DNA of 64,000 bases from JANXQG01 sp963775975 (GTDB taxonomy: Bacteria; Planctomycetota; Planctomycetia; Pirellulales; Thermoguttaceae). A model generated the notes under the pieces. That model had not been told where the DNA came from and did not search any database. It saw only the letters and a program-made list of their open reading frames with translations. Both the position numbers and the translations under genes were made by a program. The stretch is taken from NCBI GenBank assembly GCA_963775975.1, contig CAVZKX010000003.1:806001-870000 (forward strand), written 5' to 3'. Positions 49,268 through 58,946 of the stretch are shown here, piece after piece; position 1 is the stretch's first letter, and every line of letters starts with the position of its first letter.

Positions 49268-49540
49268 CTAGACGCGGCGCTTGACTTTGCGCCAGCCGGT
49301 TGAGTCCACGATCATCCAGCCATGAAAGTAAATTCTACCTCGCGTACGAACGCGCGCGTGAATCCATGGATAACCATATTCATCGATCTCCACGATGCGG
49401 GATGGCCAAGTGCGTCGAACCATCGTCTTCATGAAGGAGATGCTTTCGCGATGTTGGTGTACGCCTGGCCGCGACCATTCATCGGGCAGCGCTGTAAATC
49501 GGACCAAGTCGCCTACCTTGAGCGATTTTGGGTCGGGCAT
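49268..49540 (-). CDS. Small hypothetical protein
   Basis: A 90-aa basic protein starting MPDPKSLKVGDLVRFTALPD at ATG 49540, with IVEIDEYGYPWIHARV and a Trp-rich end. The beta-rich pattern (KVGDLVRF near the start) suggests a small SH3-like or KOW-like barrel, but the family is not recognised. It is 24 bp upstream of the SRPBCC gene and same strand. Confidence 0.6.
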   Translation of the reverse strand: MPDPKSLKVGDLVRFTALPDEWSRPGVHQHRESISFMKTMVRRTWPSRIVEIDEYGYPWIHARVRTRGRIYFHGWMIVDSTGWRKVKRRV

Positions 49541-49891
49541 AGAAAGGCCTTTAACAGCGTTGCGATGACCTCCGTTGTACCGTGTCCCGCGCCACGATGC
49601 AACTTGAGTCGTCGCTGAATGCGATAGCAAGTCGAAACGATTGCTGCCCGGTGCTGCGGGCCGGTGCAGTCTCGATTGCGGCGGCGGGAGATGTGTGCCG
49701 AATGGCCGAAATGAAACTTCAACGCGAAAACGCGAAAACGCAAGAATATCTGGACGTTCCGTTACTCATTTTCGTGGTTTCGCGATTTCTTTCTCTGTTC
49801 GGGACGCTGGAACCGATGTGGATCGATCCGTTGCAGATGTTATAATTGGGAAAGTGCGATTGCGTTGAACAGGTCTCCTCATCAAGGAAAC

Positions 49892-50119
49892 ATGCCGATG
49901 TCTGTCATCTCAGCGCCCTTGGATTGGGTTAAGTCGGTGAGCGACCTGAAACTCCCGCCAAAGGCCGACCGCCGCATGCAGGTCCTTATGGACCGAAACA
50001 CCGAAGGTCATCTTTCATCTGAAGAGCTCGCAGACCTCGAGGCGTTGGTCGAATTGAGCGAAACACTGTCGTTCGTCCGCGCCGAAGCCCTGCAACTGCT
50101 TGGACGCAGTCCCAAGTGA
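49892..50119 (+). CDS. Small helical protein coupled to the HNH gene
   Basis: A 75-aa protein (MPMSVISAPLDWVKSVSDLK start; LSSEELADLEALVELSETL helical middle). ATG 49892 follows AAGGA. Its stop overlaps the next start by four bases (GTGA), so it is translationally coupled to the HNH nuclease, in the manner of a small antitoxin or immunity-like partner. That function is not established. A TATAAT box lies at about 49841. Confidence 0.6.
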   Translation: MPMSVISAPLDWVKSVSDLKLPPKADRRMQVLMDRNTEGHLSSEELADLEALVELSETLSFVRAEALQLLGRSPK

Positions 50120-50535
50120 CGCTTTCGCAGTCCGAAATCCAGCGACTAGTTTCCGCTCGCGCCGCAGCGCGGTGCGAGTATTGTCGCATGCACGACGCGC
50201 TGCAGGGCGCCACTTACCATGTCGAACACGTAATACCGCGATCATTGGGCGGCGAAACGAGTCTGGAAAACCTCGCGTGGGCGTGCCCACGATGCAATCT
50301 CTGTAAATCGGATCGGGTCGAAGTACGCGATCCTGAGACCGGCAAGGTTGTACGTCTATTCCATCCACGAAATGACCGCTGGCGCGATCATTTTCGCTGG
50401 AGCCAATACACTATCGTTCCGCTCACGCCCGTTGGGCGGGCAACAGCCAAAGCGCTGGATTTCAACCACCCGCGACGAATTCGTATTCGGCAGGTTGAAG
50501 AAAAGTTCGATTTGTTTCCGCCCGACGACGCATAG
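50116..50535 (+). CDS. HNH endonuclease
   Basis: A 139-aa protein with a complete HNH motif: CEYCRMHDALQGATYHVEHV, IPRSLGGETSLENLAWACPR and CNLCKSD, two Cys pairs for zinc plus the catalytic His and Asn. These nucleases nick or cut DNA. The GTG start at 50116 overlaps the previous stop. The C-terminal part (ALDFNHPRRIRIRQVEEK) completes the usual length. No phage genes nearby. Confidence 0.88.
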   Translation: MTLSQSEIQRLVSARAAARCEYCRMHDALQGATYHVEHVIPRSLGGETSLENLAWACPRCNLCKSDRVEVRDPETGKVVRLFHPRNDRWRDHFRWSQYTIVPLTPVGRATAKALDFNHPRRIRIRQVEEKFDLFPPDDA

Positions 50536-50577
50536 AGATGTTCGTTGTTTGCTCGACTGAATAACGTAATAGTAGCC

Positions 50578-51435
50578 ATGCCCAGCACACGCATCCACCG
50601 CATCCTCGAAAAAACCGGCTCGCTGGCATTTGTCGGCGTGTTCGACACGCTTTCCGCCAAACTGGCCCAGCAGGTCGGGTTCCCGATGGCGTTCGTTTCC
50701 GGCTACTCCGTCGCCGCCACGGACATCGGCGAGCCCGATATGGGCCTGCTCACGCAGACCGAAATCACCGATCGGGCGAGGCGGATCTGCGCGAGGGTCG
50801 AGATTCCGATCATCGTCGATGCCGACACGGGCTATGGCAATCCGCTCAATGTTCATCGCACCGTGCGGGAACTGATCGCGGCGGGCGCAGCCGGTTGCTT
50901 CCTGGAAGACCAGCTTTGGCCGAAGAAGTGCGGGCACATGCGCGGCAAGCGGGTCATCGAGCGCGAGGAGTACGTCGACAAAATCCGCGCCGCGGTGGAC
51001 GCCCGCGGCGAGCGGGATTTCTTCATCGTCGCCCGCACTGATGCCTTGGCTGTCGAAGGCATGGATGAGGCGGTGGAGCGGATCGCGGCGGCACGGTCGG
51101 CCGGCGCGGACGCCAGCTTCATCGAAGCGCCGGGCACGGTCGAGCAGCTTGCCGAGATCGGCCGTCGCGTGCCGCGGCCGATGGTGGCCAATATGATCGA
51201 AGGCGGCAAGACGCCCGTACTGCCACGGGAGCGCCTGGCGGAACTTGGGTTTCAGTTGATCCTCTATCCGCTAGCCGGGATATTCGCGGCGGCGAAGGCG
51301 ATGCGCACGGTCTTCGAACAAGTGCTTCGCGACGGCACGGCGGCGGCGGACGCGCAGATGAGCTTTGGCGAATTCAACGAGCTGATCGGCGTGGACGAGA
51401 AGTATGCGCTCGCGGAGCGGTTCGGTGCGAAGTGA
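50578..51435 (+). CDS. Isocitrate lyase / PEP mutase family enzyme
   Basis: A 285-aa TIM-barrel enzyme of the ICL/PEPM superfamily: LAFVGVFDTLSAKLAQQVGF, PIIVDADTGYGNPLNVHRTV (metal and substrate site), FLEDQLWPKKCGHM (with the catalytic KKCGH loop as in methylisocitrate lyase) and VARTDALAVEGMDEAVERI. It may be a 2-methylisocitrate lyase, an oxaloacetate hydrolase or a related lyase; the methylcitrate-cycle genes are not adjacent. ATG 50578 was chosen over 50545. Confidence 0.88.
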   Translation: MPSTRIHRILEKTGSLAFVGVFDTLSAKLAQQVGFPMAFVSGYSVAATDIGEPDMGLLTQTEITDRARRICARVEIPIIVDADTGYGNPLNVHRTVRELIAAGAAGCFLEDQLWPKKCGHMRGKRVIEREEYVDKIRAAVDARGERDFFIVARTDALAVEGMDEAVERIAAARSAGADASFIEAPGTVEQLAEIGRRVPRPMVANMIEGGKTPVLPRERLAELGFQLILYPLAGIFAAAKAMRTVFEQVLRDGTAAADAQMSFGEFNELIGVDEKYALAERFGAK

Positions 51436-51495
51436 CACGCAACGCAGCACCGTTGAACGAGCCCGCCGCACAGGGCTTTCGGATTGATCCACGAC

Positions 51496-51978
51496 TTAGT
51501 TCTGCGGCCTGGGATTGGTCTGTCCGTTCGCGGAGTTCATCCAGGATTGGGCTTTGCTGGGATCGAACATCGGCTGCTGCATGAGGCGCTGCAACTGTTC
51601 GCTTTCCGGCGTGCTGAATTGTCGTCGAATCTCTTCGGCGCGCTCGGCAGAGGTCGCTTCTTTGATCACCTGCTCTTGCACGTCCTGCAAGTCGTTCTCC
51701 GAGCCGCCCATCCAGAGCATGAGGTTGATGGGATTGAAGAGCCGCGTGATGCTCTTCTGCGGCTTCTGCCCCGCTTGCGATTGACCGGCATTGCTCCAGC
51801 AATAGCAGCCGACAGCGAGGAACATAGTGCCAATCATTAACGCGCCCGCCCGGCAGAGGTCGCGCATCGTCAATGCAGGCGATGAATTGGAACCGATTGC
51901 CGGCGTTTCGGCAGGCGAGATCGGCGGTTTGGGCTGTTGGAATTGCGATGGAAACAGGTCTATCGGCGATGACGACAT
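51496..51978 (-). CDS. Hypothetical membrane-anchored protein
   Basis: A 160-aa protein: Pro/Ser-rich N-terminus, one hydrophobic segment (AGALMIGTMFLAVGCYCW), then a charged helical region (ENDLQDVQEQVIKEATSAER) and a Pro/Asn-rich tail. Resembles small planctomycete anchor proteins. Function unknown. Confidence 0.6.
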   Translation of the reverse strand: MSSSPIDLFPSQFQQPKPPISPAETPAIGSNSSPALTMRDLCRAGALMIGTMFLAVGCYCWSNAGQSQAGQKPQKSITRLFNPINLMLWMGGSENDLQDVQEQVIKEATSAERAEEIRRQFSTPESEQLQRLMQQPMFDPSKAQSWMNSANGQTNPRPQN

Positions 51979-52180
51979 GCAGATTCTCCCTCCAAAAAAT
52001 CAGTCGGCGAAGAAAGGTCGGATCGACAGATCGCACTAGACAACTCTAGCTTATGAAACGGATTGCGGCGCGGGCGAGAGCTGACGGCGGTTCTTGCGGA
52101 ATTTCGCGTTTGGGCATGGGCCGAAGGCCTGCCTTTTGGCGACAAACTGTCACGACGACTGGCTAAAGCTGGAATTTAAG

Positions 52181-54195
52181 CTAGCGAACCTCTTCCAACC
52201 CATACCGCCTTATCTTCCGGTCCAGCGTCGAGCGTTCGATGCCCAGAATGTTCGCCGTTCGGCTCTTGTTCCAACTTGTATGGCTCAAGGTTGCCAGGAT
52301 GTAGCGGCGCTCGATGTCTTCCAGCGAAGCCGGCAAGAATTCTTCGGCCGCCGCTTCGATCTCAGCCGTGTCGCCGGCAGTGGCCAGCTTGGTGACGAGC
52401 AAATCGCCTTCGTCGATCTGCTGGCCGCGGCAGAGAACCACCGCCCGCTCGATCACGTTCTTCAACTCGCGGATGTTGCCGGGCCAGAGATAGGTGACGA
52501 GCTTCTCTTTGGCCGAATCGGTGAAGCCGGTGATCTTGCGGCCGGTTTCCGCGTTGAACTTCCGCAGGAAGAAATCGGCCAACAGCGGAATGTCTTCGGG
52601 CCGCTTGCGCAGGGGGGGCACGACGATCTCCAGCACCCGCAGGCGGAAATAGAGATCGCGGCGGAAGATGCCTTCGACAACCGCCTTTTCCAGGTCGCGG
52701 TTGGTGGCGGCGATCACGCGGACGTCGACACTGATGGGCTTGCTCCCGCCCACGCGCTCGAAGGGGTGCCCTTCCAACACGCGAAGAAACTTGGCTTGCA
52801 AGCCGGGGCTCATCTCGCCGATTTCGTCGAGCATGATCGTACCCTTATGGGCAGCCTCGAACTTGCCGATCTTCCGTTCGGTGGCCCCGGTGAAGGCCCC
52901 GCGCTCGTGACCGAACAGTTCGCTCGCAAGCAACTCGGCGGAGAGCGCCGCGCAGTTCAGCGCGACGAAAACGTGGTCGCGCCGCGGGCTGGAATTGTGG
53001 ACGCCGCGGGCGACGAGTTCCTTGCCCACGCCGCTTTCGCCGCGAATCAGCACCGTGGCGTTGCTCGCCGCCGCTCGGGCGATCTCGTCGGCAACTTGGC
53101 GCACGACGGGGCTCTTGCCAATCATTTGGCTCTGCACGCCCAGCCGCTCGCGAAGCTGCACATTTTCCGTGCGGACCTGCGTCAGGTTCTCCGCTAGCTG
53201 TTCGCGGCGTTTGAGGTTTTCCAGGGCCACCGCCACGGTGTCGGCCACGGCCAGCGTGAACTCCAGATCGTCCGGATCGGGCACGCGATCGGGATCGATT
53301 GAATAGAGGTGGATCAGCCCGAGAATGCTGCCGCCGCCGCGGATCGGCGCGCAGATGACGCTCGTGGTCCGGATCTCGCCCTGGCTGTCGCGGCTGCCGA
53401 TGTTGCTGTCGCCGAGGATATTGCGCGCAAGACCGCCTCGCCTTCTCGGATCACGGTTTCGGCCAATGTATGGGGGAGGCGATGGTAACGGTGTGCGGAC
53501 GAACTTCGTGAGGCAATGATTTCCAACGCATCGGTCTTGGGCGGACCCTCGTATTCGTTGGGCAGGAGCATTACGGCGCCGGCGTCGGTCTGCGTGCCTT
53601 GCGCCAGGCCATCCAATGCCAATTGCGCTACGCTGGCAACATCGGGCGACTTGGCCAGTTCGAAGGCCAGACGGCATAACTTGGCCGCCGCGCGGCCGAT
53701 CTTGGAAACGCCCGGCTCTTCGACTTGACCCGGCTCAAGGAAGCGGGTCTGGCCCTTGCGGTGCGTGATCTTGGCCGGCCCGATGTCATCAATTACGCTG
53801 TCGGTTTCGTCAATCACCGTGCCGAGGCCGTCGGGTACCGCGCCGCCGTTGCGGACGATGGCGCTGGTGTCGGAAAAGGCATCAGCCAGCGTATGCACGA
53901 AGATCAATTGCGAGCGGCCGATGCGGATGATGTCGCCCGCATGGAGTATGTGATCGCCGATGATCCGCTGGCTGCCGACCATCGTGCCGTTGCGGCTATC
54001 GAGGTCGCGGAGCACCCATCCGCCGCTGCTGAAGAAGACCTCGACGTGGTTGCGGCTGCAACGATCGTCCTGGAGCACGATCTGGCTGGTGGGAGCGCGG
54101 CCGATGGTCGCCGCCTGCCCCGGCACGAGCCGGAAGACATCGCTCCATTTTCCGCCTTCACGAATCACAAGGTAGGCGAGTTCGGACACGTACAA
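52181..54195 (-). CDS. FHA-GAF sigma-54 activator, Fis-type HTH (frameshifted)
   Basis: A 671-aa regulator in order: FHA domain (about 12-110; RNHVEVFFSS and LDSRNGTMVGS, phospho-Thr binding), GAF domain (about 165-330), AAA+ sigma-54 interaction domain with Walker A GESGVGKE, GAFTGA loop in HERGAFTGATE and the Walker B LDEIGEM, and a C-terminal Fis-type HTH (NKSRTANILGIERSTLDRKI). It should activate RpoN promoters in response to a serine/threonine kinase signal. The frame breaks near 53427 (missing G in TTGCGCGC). The domain order with FHA in place of a receiver is unusual. Possible targets in the window include the PEP-CTERM genes, but I saw no clear -24/-12 sites. Confidence 0.88.
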
Positions 54196-54439
54196 TAAGT
54201 GCGGGGGGTTTCTCCAGCGAGGCCACCAGAAGGGGTGATGCCTTCCGGTGAAAACGATTGGCAGTCCATTTACTGGGTGGGTTCAGGACAAGTCTTCCTA
54301 TCCTATATCTTTATATTCCAGGCCGGTTTCTGCAAGATGTCGGGGTTGAATTTGCTTGCTTTCAACCCAATTCTCGATTACGCTAATGCTAGGAACTTCC
54401 GGAACTTTCCTACTGTTTTAATTCGTCAAGAGGTGTCTC

Positions 54440-55813
54440 GTGAAATTGGGCTGCCAAACCATGTCTCGTCATTGGGTCATAACTTTCGCCTTGTTCGGCA
54501 CATTGGCAACCTTGTCGGTGCCGGCACCCGTGGCTGCACAGGTCGGCTTCGGGTTTAACCGTGCCGTCGGCGGCATCTCGATTAACTCTGACGGCCTGAT
54601 CATTAACGCGACAACTGATACGCTCGGCAAACTCCGCGCCGAGCGGGATCGCCTTATGCAAAAGGTGCCAACCGACCTTCACGGTGCGGCGACTCTCCGG
54701 AAGGTTTCGCTTCGAGGTCTCGATGAGGCCATAGAAGAATCGATCCGCGCGGGCAAGCCACTTTCTGATGAGGTTGTGCTGCTGGCCGGCTTGCAAGACA
54801 TCCGCTACGTATTCGTTTACCCCGAGCAGAAGGACATTGTGTTAGTCGGCTACGGCGAAGGCTGGCAACTTGACCGCAGCGGCAACTTCGTGGGAGTCAC
54901 GACTGGCAAGCCCGTTCTATTGCTGGACGATCTGCTGGTGGCTTTGCGAACGGCCGCCACGACGGCGCAAGGCGGAATCAGTTGCTCGATAGACCCGACG
55001 GCGGAAGGAGTTGATCGGCTGCGGACTCACGTCGCTCGGCTATCGACCATCGGCAATCGCGGCTCGACTGCAACGGGCATCGAGAAGGCCCTGGGGCGGC
55101 AGACGGTTACGTTTACCGGCGTGCCGGCGACGAGCCACTTCGCCTCGGTGTTGGTCGCGGCCGACTACCGCATGAAGCGGATGGCAATGAAATTCGAGCG
55201 GGCCCCGGTCAGCGGGATGCCGAGCTTCCTGGATATGTTCAAATCGACCGAGCTCGGTATGAGCAACATCATGCAGCGCTGGTGGCTGGAGCCGAAGTAT
55301 GAATCGATCCTTCGCTCGTCTGACGGACTCGCCTGGGAGTTCAACGGCGGCAGCGTGAAGTGCATGACGGAAGAGGATTTCAACGCTGCCAACGGGCAGC
55401 GCGAGCACAGCGGTCACGCGAATGAGGTGGCACAGCGCTGGGCCGACAACATGACCTCTCACTACGATGAACTTGCGGTCGCGGCGCCCGTATTTGGCGA
55501 TCTGCGCAACTGCATGCAGTTGGCCTTGGTCGGCGCGCTGGTGGCCCACGAGCGGCTGATCGACAAGGCCGGCTGCAATTTGCGGGCTCTGACGCAGGCC
55601 GAAACTCTCAAGACGTTGACGCTGGCCGCGCCGACGCAGGTCGATAGCAAAGTGAGCATGGTGAAACAGGGTACCAATTGGGTGATCAGCGCTTCGGGCG
55701 GCGTGATGATTCACCCGGCCGATCAAGTCGCCAAGGCCCGCGAGAGCGCCGCCCCGGCTGCGGCCCGCGCCAAGGCTGTCAATACCGGCAAGAGCGGCTG
55801 GTATTGGAACTGA
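54440..55813 (+). CDS. DUF1598-type secreted protein
   Basis: A 457-aa exported protein. Signal peptide (HWVITFALFGTLATLSVPAP, cleavage near VAAQ), then a large domain: LRKVSLRGLDEAIEESIRAG, QDIRYVFVYPEQKDIVLVGY, SCSIDPTAEGVDRLRTHVAR and VLVAADYRMKRMAMKFERAP. The organisation matches DUF1598, common and so far uncharacterised in planctomycetes. GTG 54440 is preceded by AAGAGGTG. The gap 54196-54439 contains nothing that I can support. Confidence 0.85.
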   Translation: MKLGCQTMSRHWVITFALFGTLATLSVPAPVAAQVGFGFNRAVGGISINSDGLIINATTDTLGKLRAERDRLMQKVPTDLHGAATLRKVSLRGLDEAIEESIRAGKPLSDEVVLLAGLQDIRYVFVYPEQKDIVLVGYGEGWQLDRSGNFVGVTTGKPVLLLDDLLVALRTAATTAQGGISCSIDPTAEGVDRLRTHVARLSTIGNRGSTATGIEKALGRQTVTFTGVPATSHFASVLVAADYRMKRMAMKFERAPVSGMPSFLDMFKSTELGMSNIMQRWWLEPKYESILRSSDGLAWEFNGGSVKCMTEEDFNAANGQREHSGHANEVAQRWADNMTSHYDELAVAAPVFGDLRNCMQLALVGALVAHERLIDKAGCNLRALTQAETLKTLTLAAPTQVDSKVSMVKQGTNWVISASGGVMIHPADQVAKARESAAPAAARAKAVNTGKSGWYWN

Positions 55814-55925
55814 GGCGGCTGTGCAAGAGGTAGGGTGGGACAAGCTCGCTTCAAGAGATGCCGGCCCACCGATGCCGTTGGCACATTCAAATCCGCTATA
55901 ATTGAGGTCGAGGAGGACCGTTCTT

Positions 55926-56525
55926 ATGTGCGCAGTTCTGTTGGACGTTGAGATCGATTTCTGTGAGCAGCGTCGCCGCTTAGGAATCGACCGTTGGGAC
56001 GAAATGTGGGATGGAGAGCTACACATGCCGCCGGCGCCAAACGTTGAACACCAGGGATTTGAGTTGAAGCTGGCCATCTGGCTTGACGCACATTGGGCCA
56101 TCTCACGCGGCCGACGAGTTTATGCTGGCATCAACGTCGCTCCGCGCGGCGGTTGGCCGAAGAACTATCGCATACCCGACATTGTGCTCCTTGACGCGGA
56201 TTGCCCGGCAAAAGATCGCGGCAAGTATTTGGAAGGCCCGCCGACCGTGGCGATCGAGATCCACAGCCCCGGCGACGAAGCCTACGAAAAACTGCATTTC
56301 TACGCCAAGCTTGGCATACCGGAAGTTTGGATCATCCATCGCGACAGCCGGGCGGTGGAAATTCATGCCCTCGACGGCGCTGAGTACGAGTGCCTCAGGC
56401 CGGCCGCTGACGGCTGGCACCATAGCGCCGCCGCGGGCGTCCAAATGCGAACACGCCGCGGGCGGAAGTTGGCGATCCAAATGGTCGGCGATTCGAACAC
56501 GCGACGGCTGCTGCCGGACAGGTGA
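55926..56525 (+). CDS. Uma2-family (DUF820) nuclease-fold protein
   Basis: A 199-aa protein with the PD-(D/E)XK-like Uma2 pattern: YRIPDIVLLDADCPAKD, then VAIEIHSPGDEAYEKLHFYA and GIPEVWIIHRDSRAVEIH. The Asp of PDIV and Glu of AIEIHSP match the metal-binding residues. Targets of Uma2 proteins are unknown. ATG 55926 follows GAGGTCGAGGAGGA; a TATAAT is at 55897. Probably cotranscribed with 56535. Confidence 0.85.
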   Translation: MCAVLLDVEIDFCEQRRRLGIDRWDEMWDGELHMPPAPNVEHQGFELKLAIWLDAHWAISRGRRVYAGINVAPRGGWPKNYRIPDIVLLDADCPAKDRGKYLEGPPTVAIEIHSPGDEAYEKLHFYAKLGIPEVWIIHRDSRAVEIHALDGAEYECLRPAADGWHHSAAAGVQMRTRRGRKLAIQMVGDSNTRRLLPDR

Positions 56526-56534
56526 GGGCAAAGT

Positions 56535-57092
56535 GTGCCGATGCGGCCTAGTCGCAACGCCATCTTGATTGGCTATTTCCCCAAACGGATCGTGCCGCGT
56601 CCCGATTGGCTGAATGCGCCCGCCGTGGCAGACGTTTGCAGCGTCAGTGAATGCATGTCGCCAGGGCCAGAGGATTGGATATCGTACTGGCGTCACAATG
56701 AGATCTGGGTCTATGACACTGCGGAGACCGCTTCATCGCTGATTACGGATCGCGCTGACCGCGCGTTGTTCGCGCTGCTTGCGTACCGCATATTGCCGCT
56801 GAAGTTCGACGTAGGAAACGTCAAGCCGCTCGCCGTCCCTCGGCTCGACGTGCAGGAGTTGCCGGCCGACTTTACGTTTCTCGGCTTCGACATTGTTTCC
56901 CGTTCCCAGGAAGCAGGTTTTGAATGTTCGCCGTTGTCATGCAATGGTATCGCAGAAACGGTATCGGTGAACGATCATTGCCTCGTGGACGACGAATCGA
57001 CCGCCATCCAGCTAGCGCGCGATTTCTCGCAACAAGTGAGCCGCTGCGAGCCGGGCCCGTATTACGTGATTGAAGTATGGCGTCGGCAGTAG
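56535..57092 (+). CDS. Hypothetical protein
   Basis: A 185-aa protein starting GTG 56535, nine bases after the Uma2 stop. No membrane segment. It contains SRNAILIGYFPKRIVPRPDW at the start, ISYWRHNEIWVYDTAE in the middle and a Cys-containing C-terminus (GFECSPLSCNGIAE). Unknown family. Confidence 0.6.
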   Translation: MPMRPSRNAILIGYFPKRIVPRPDWLNAPAVADVCSVSECMSPGPEDWISYWRHNEIWVYDTAETASSLITDRADRALFALLAYRILPLKFDVGNVKPLAVPRLDVQELPADFTFLGFDIVSRSQEAGFECSPLSCNGIAETVSVNDHCLVDDESTAIQLARDFSQQVSRCEPGPYYVIEVWRRQ

Positions 57093-57176
57093 CAGCCTTG
57101 GACGTTACAATACAACGACTGGCGATAATGCCCCGAACCGGTCCCCGAAGTGGGAGAAGGACGCGCATGATCGAGT

Positions 57177-58553
57177 CTACTTCTTTTCCACCTTTTCCAC
57201 AAACCGCAACGAATGCACCAGCGCCTCGTCGGCGTGTGCGAAGGTCTCAAGGTTTCTTTCTTCGATGCGAAAAGTGAGCGTCGCTTGCCGGCCTTCCGGG
57301 TCGGAGACGTGATAGTAGATCCACCGCGCGGGGATGTCCGCATCCTTGCCTTTCACGCTTACGCGCACGATCCGCAGATGGGCGCCGGTCTGCGTTTCGG
57401 ATGCGTCGGTGATCTCTCCGAAGCTTGGTCCTAGCACCTTCTGCACGATTTCCTGGAATTGCCCGGCGGTGGGCAGCTTCGCCACGCTAAGTTGCGGCTG
57501 CTGCGAAACCTTGCACATGCCGATGTCCTGTCCGTGGTCGAGTCGATGGAACTCGTCCTGGTCGCTGTAGTGTCCGGTAAGAAACCAGGCGCGGTCGTGC
57601 GTCAACCGGATCTCGCCATCCGCCAAGTCATATTGCACTCGCAGTAATTCGTTGTCCGCCTTCAAGGGCAGATCGGCAAGCGCCGTCTCGCTCAATTCTA
57701 CCGATGTTTGGGCCGGCGTTATCTTCACGCGAACCTGAAACGTCCAATCCAAGCCCGATTCAACCATGCCGACATCGCGGCTTTGCTGCAAACCCATGGC
57801 AAACCAGTCGATCCGCTGCGTACGGCGGTCGAAGCGGCATTTGGCCTTCAGCGAAATTTGGTTCATCGCGCCGTAGAGTTTCCCCGCCACCCGGCCTTCC
57901 AATTCAAATCGAGCAAAATCCGGCGCGACTTCCTTGAGCGTCGTCCGCACCGAGTTCGCGGTGACGTCTTCAAGTGCAAGGAGCACCGCCGCTGTTTCGT
58001 CCGACACAGGCCAGGAATCGCCAATCTTTACCGGCTTCGTGGGCAACAATTGGTCGAGGTTAAGCGTCTCACCGACGGCCGAAAGCAACTCCAACTCATC
58101 GACATTCAGCGGCCCGCGAAGGGAAAAAGGCATTACCTTAGATCCCTTTATTTCCACGCCTACGAGACGACGCTCCGGCCGCAAGGCGGGGTTAAGCGCT
58201 ACCGAACCCTTTTTTAGCTTGGCGGAAGCTTCGTGATAGTAGCGAACGGAGCTATACGTTTTGTCGGTCGCCGTGGGCAGTTGTAGCGTCTTTTCATCGT
58301 AGTCGCGGCGGCAGGAAAGGCCGACATCCTGCCGCTCGGGCTTTGCCGCGCCGGCACCGGTGCTCGACTTCACCAGCAGATCGCCCTTCGCGTCCAAAAG
58401 GACGCTGGAGTGATCAACCTGGTCAATCTGTCGCCGGCTGTGGAACTCAAACTCCGTCGCCTCGTCGGTGCCCATCGCAAGAGAGGGCGCCAATGTGAAA
58501 GCGGATAAAACAAACAAGATATGACGGCAATGTATACTCATCGTTTTTGGCAT
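57177..58553 (-). CDS. Secreted hypothetical protein
   Basis: A 458-aa protein with an N-terminal signal (HILFVLSAFTLAPSLAMG), a large beta-rich body (LRPERRLVGVEIKGSKVMPF, KCRFDRRTQRIDWFAMGLQQ) and no transmembrane segment afterwards. It resembles secreted planctomycete proteins of unknown function. Start ATG 58553 or 58541; neither has a clear ribosome site. Confidence 0.65.
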   Translation of the reverse strand: MPKTMSIHCRHILFVLSAFTLAPSLAMGTDEATEFEFHSRRQIDQVDHSSVLLDAKGDLLVKSSTGAGAAKPERQDVGLSCRRDYDEKTLQLPTATDKTYSSVRYYHEASAKLKKGSVALNPALRPERRLVGVEIKGSKVMPFSLRGPLNVDELELLSAVGETLNLDQLLPTKPVKIGDSWPVSDETAAVLLALEDVTANSVRTTLKEVAPDFARFELEGRVAGKLYGAMNQISLKAKCRFDRRTQRIDWFAMGLQQSRDVGMVESGLDWTFQVRVKITPAQTSVELSETALADLPLKADNELLRVQYDLADGEIRLTHDRAWFLTGHYSDQDEFHRLDHGQDIGMCKVSQQPQLSVAKLPTAGQFQEIVQKVLGPSFGEITDASETQTGAHLRIVRVSVKGKDADIPARWIYYHVSDPEGRQATLTFRIEERNLETFAHADEALVHSLRFVEKVEKK

Positions 58554-58946
58554 GGAGTATGCGGTAAATCTAGACCCCCATTAGGAAAGCGTCGGCTCGT
58601 TTAACATAATCGACCAAGGAGTCATTCAGACACGCGAATAAACCGGCGGGTTCCGCCGGAGATTGATTTGTGAAGAACAAATCCGAACTATAGCAACGGC
58701 AGTGCGGTAGCGGCAATCCGGCCACGATTAAGTGTGAAAATCAGGGCCCGAGAGTTGCTTTTTGGTGTGAAAAGGTGTACGCTCAGGCTTAGGTGCGCTT
58801 TCATTTTGGCTAGGGGGAGGGAAAAGTGCCAGAAAGCCGCTCGGTTCGCGCGACTAAGTTTTGACGGTCGAACCTTGGGGAGTTTACAACGTATATAGTA
58901 CGCCGGACCCCGTTGGACAAATCGCCGCCGACGAAAGGACCGTAAG

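Noticed and set aside
52094..53197. Plus-strand ORF opposite the sigma-54 activator
   Set aside because: Antisense shadow of conserved AAA+ sequence, with no recognisable domain.
58858..58874. TTTTGACGGTCGAA shared with the rRNA leader at 6962
   Set aside because: A 14-base match is expected several times by chance between two places in 64 kb.
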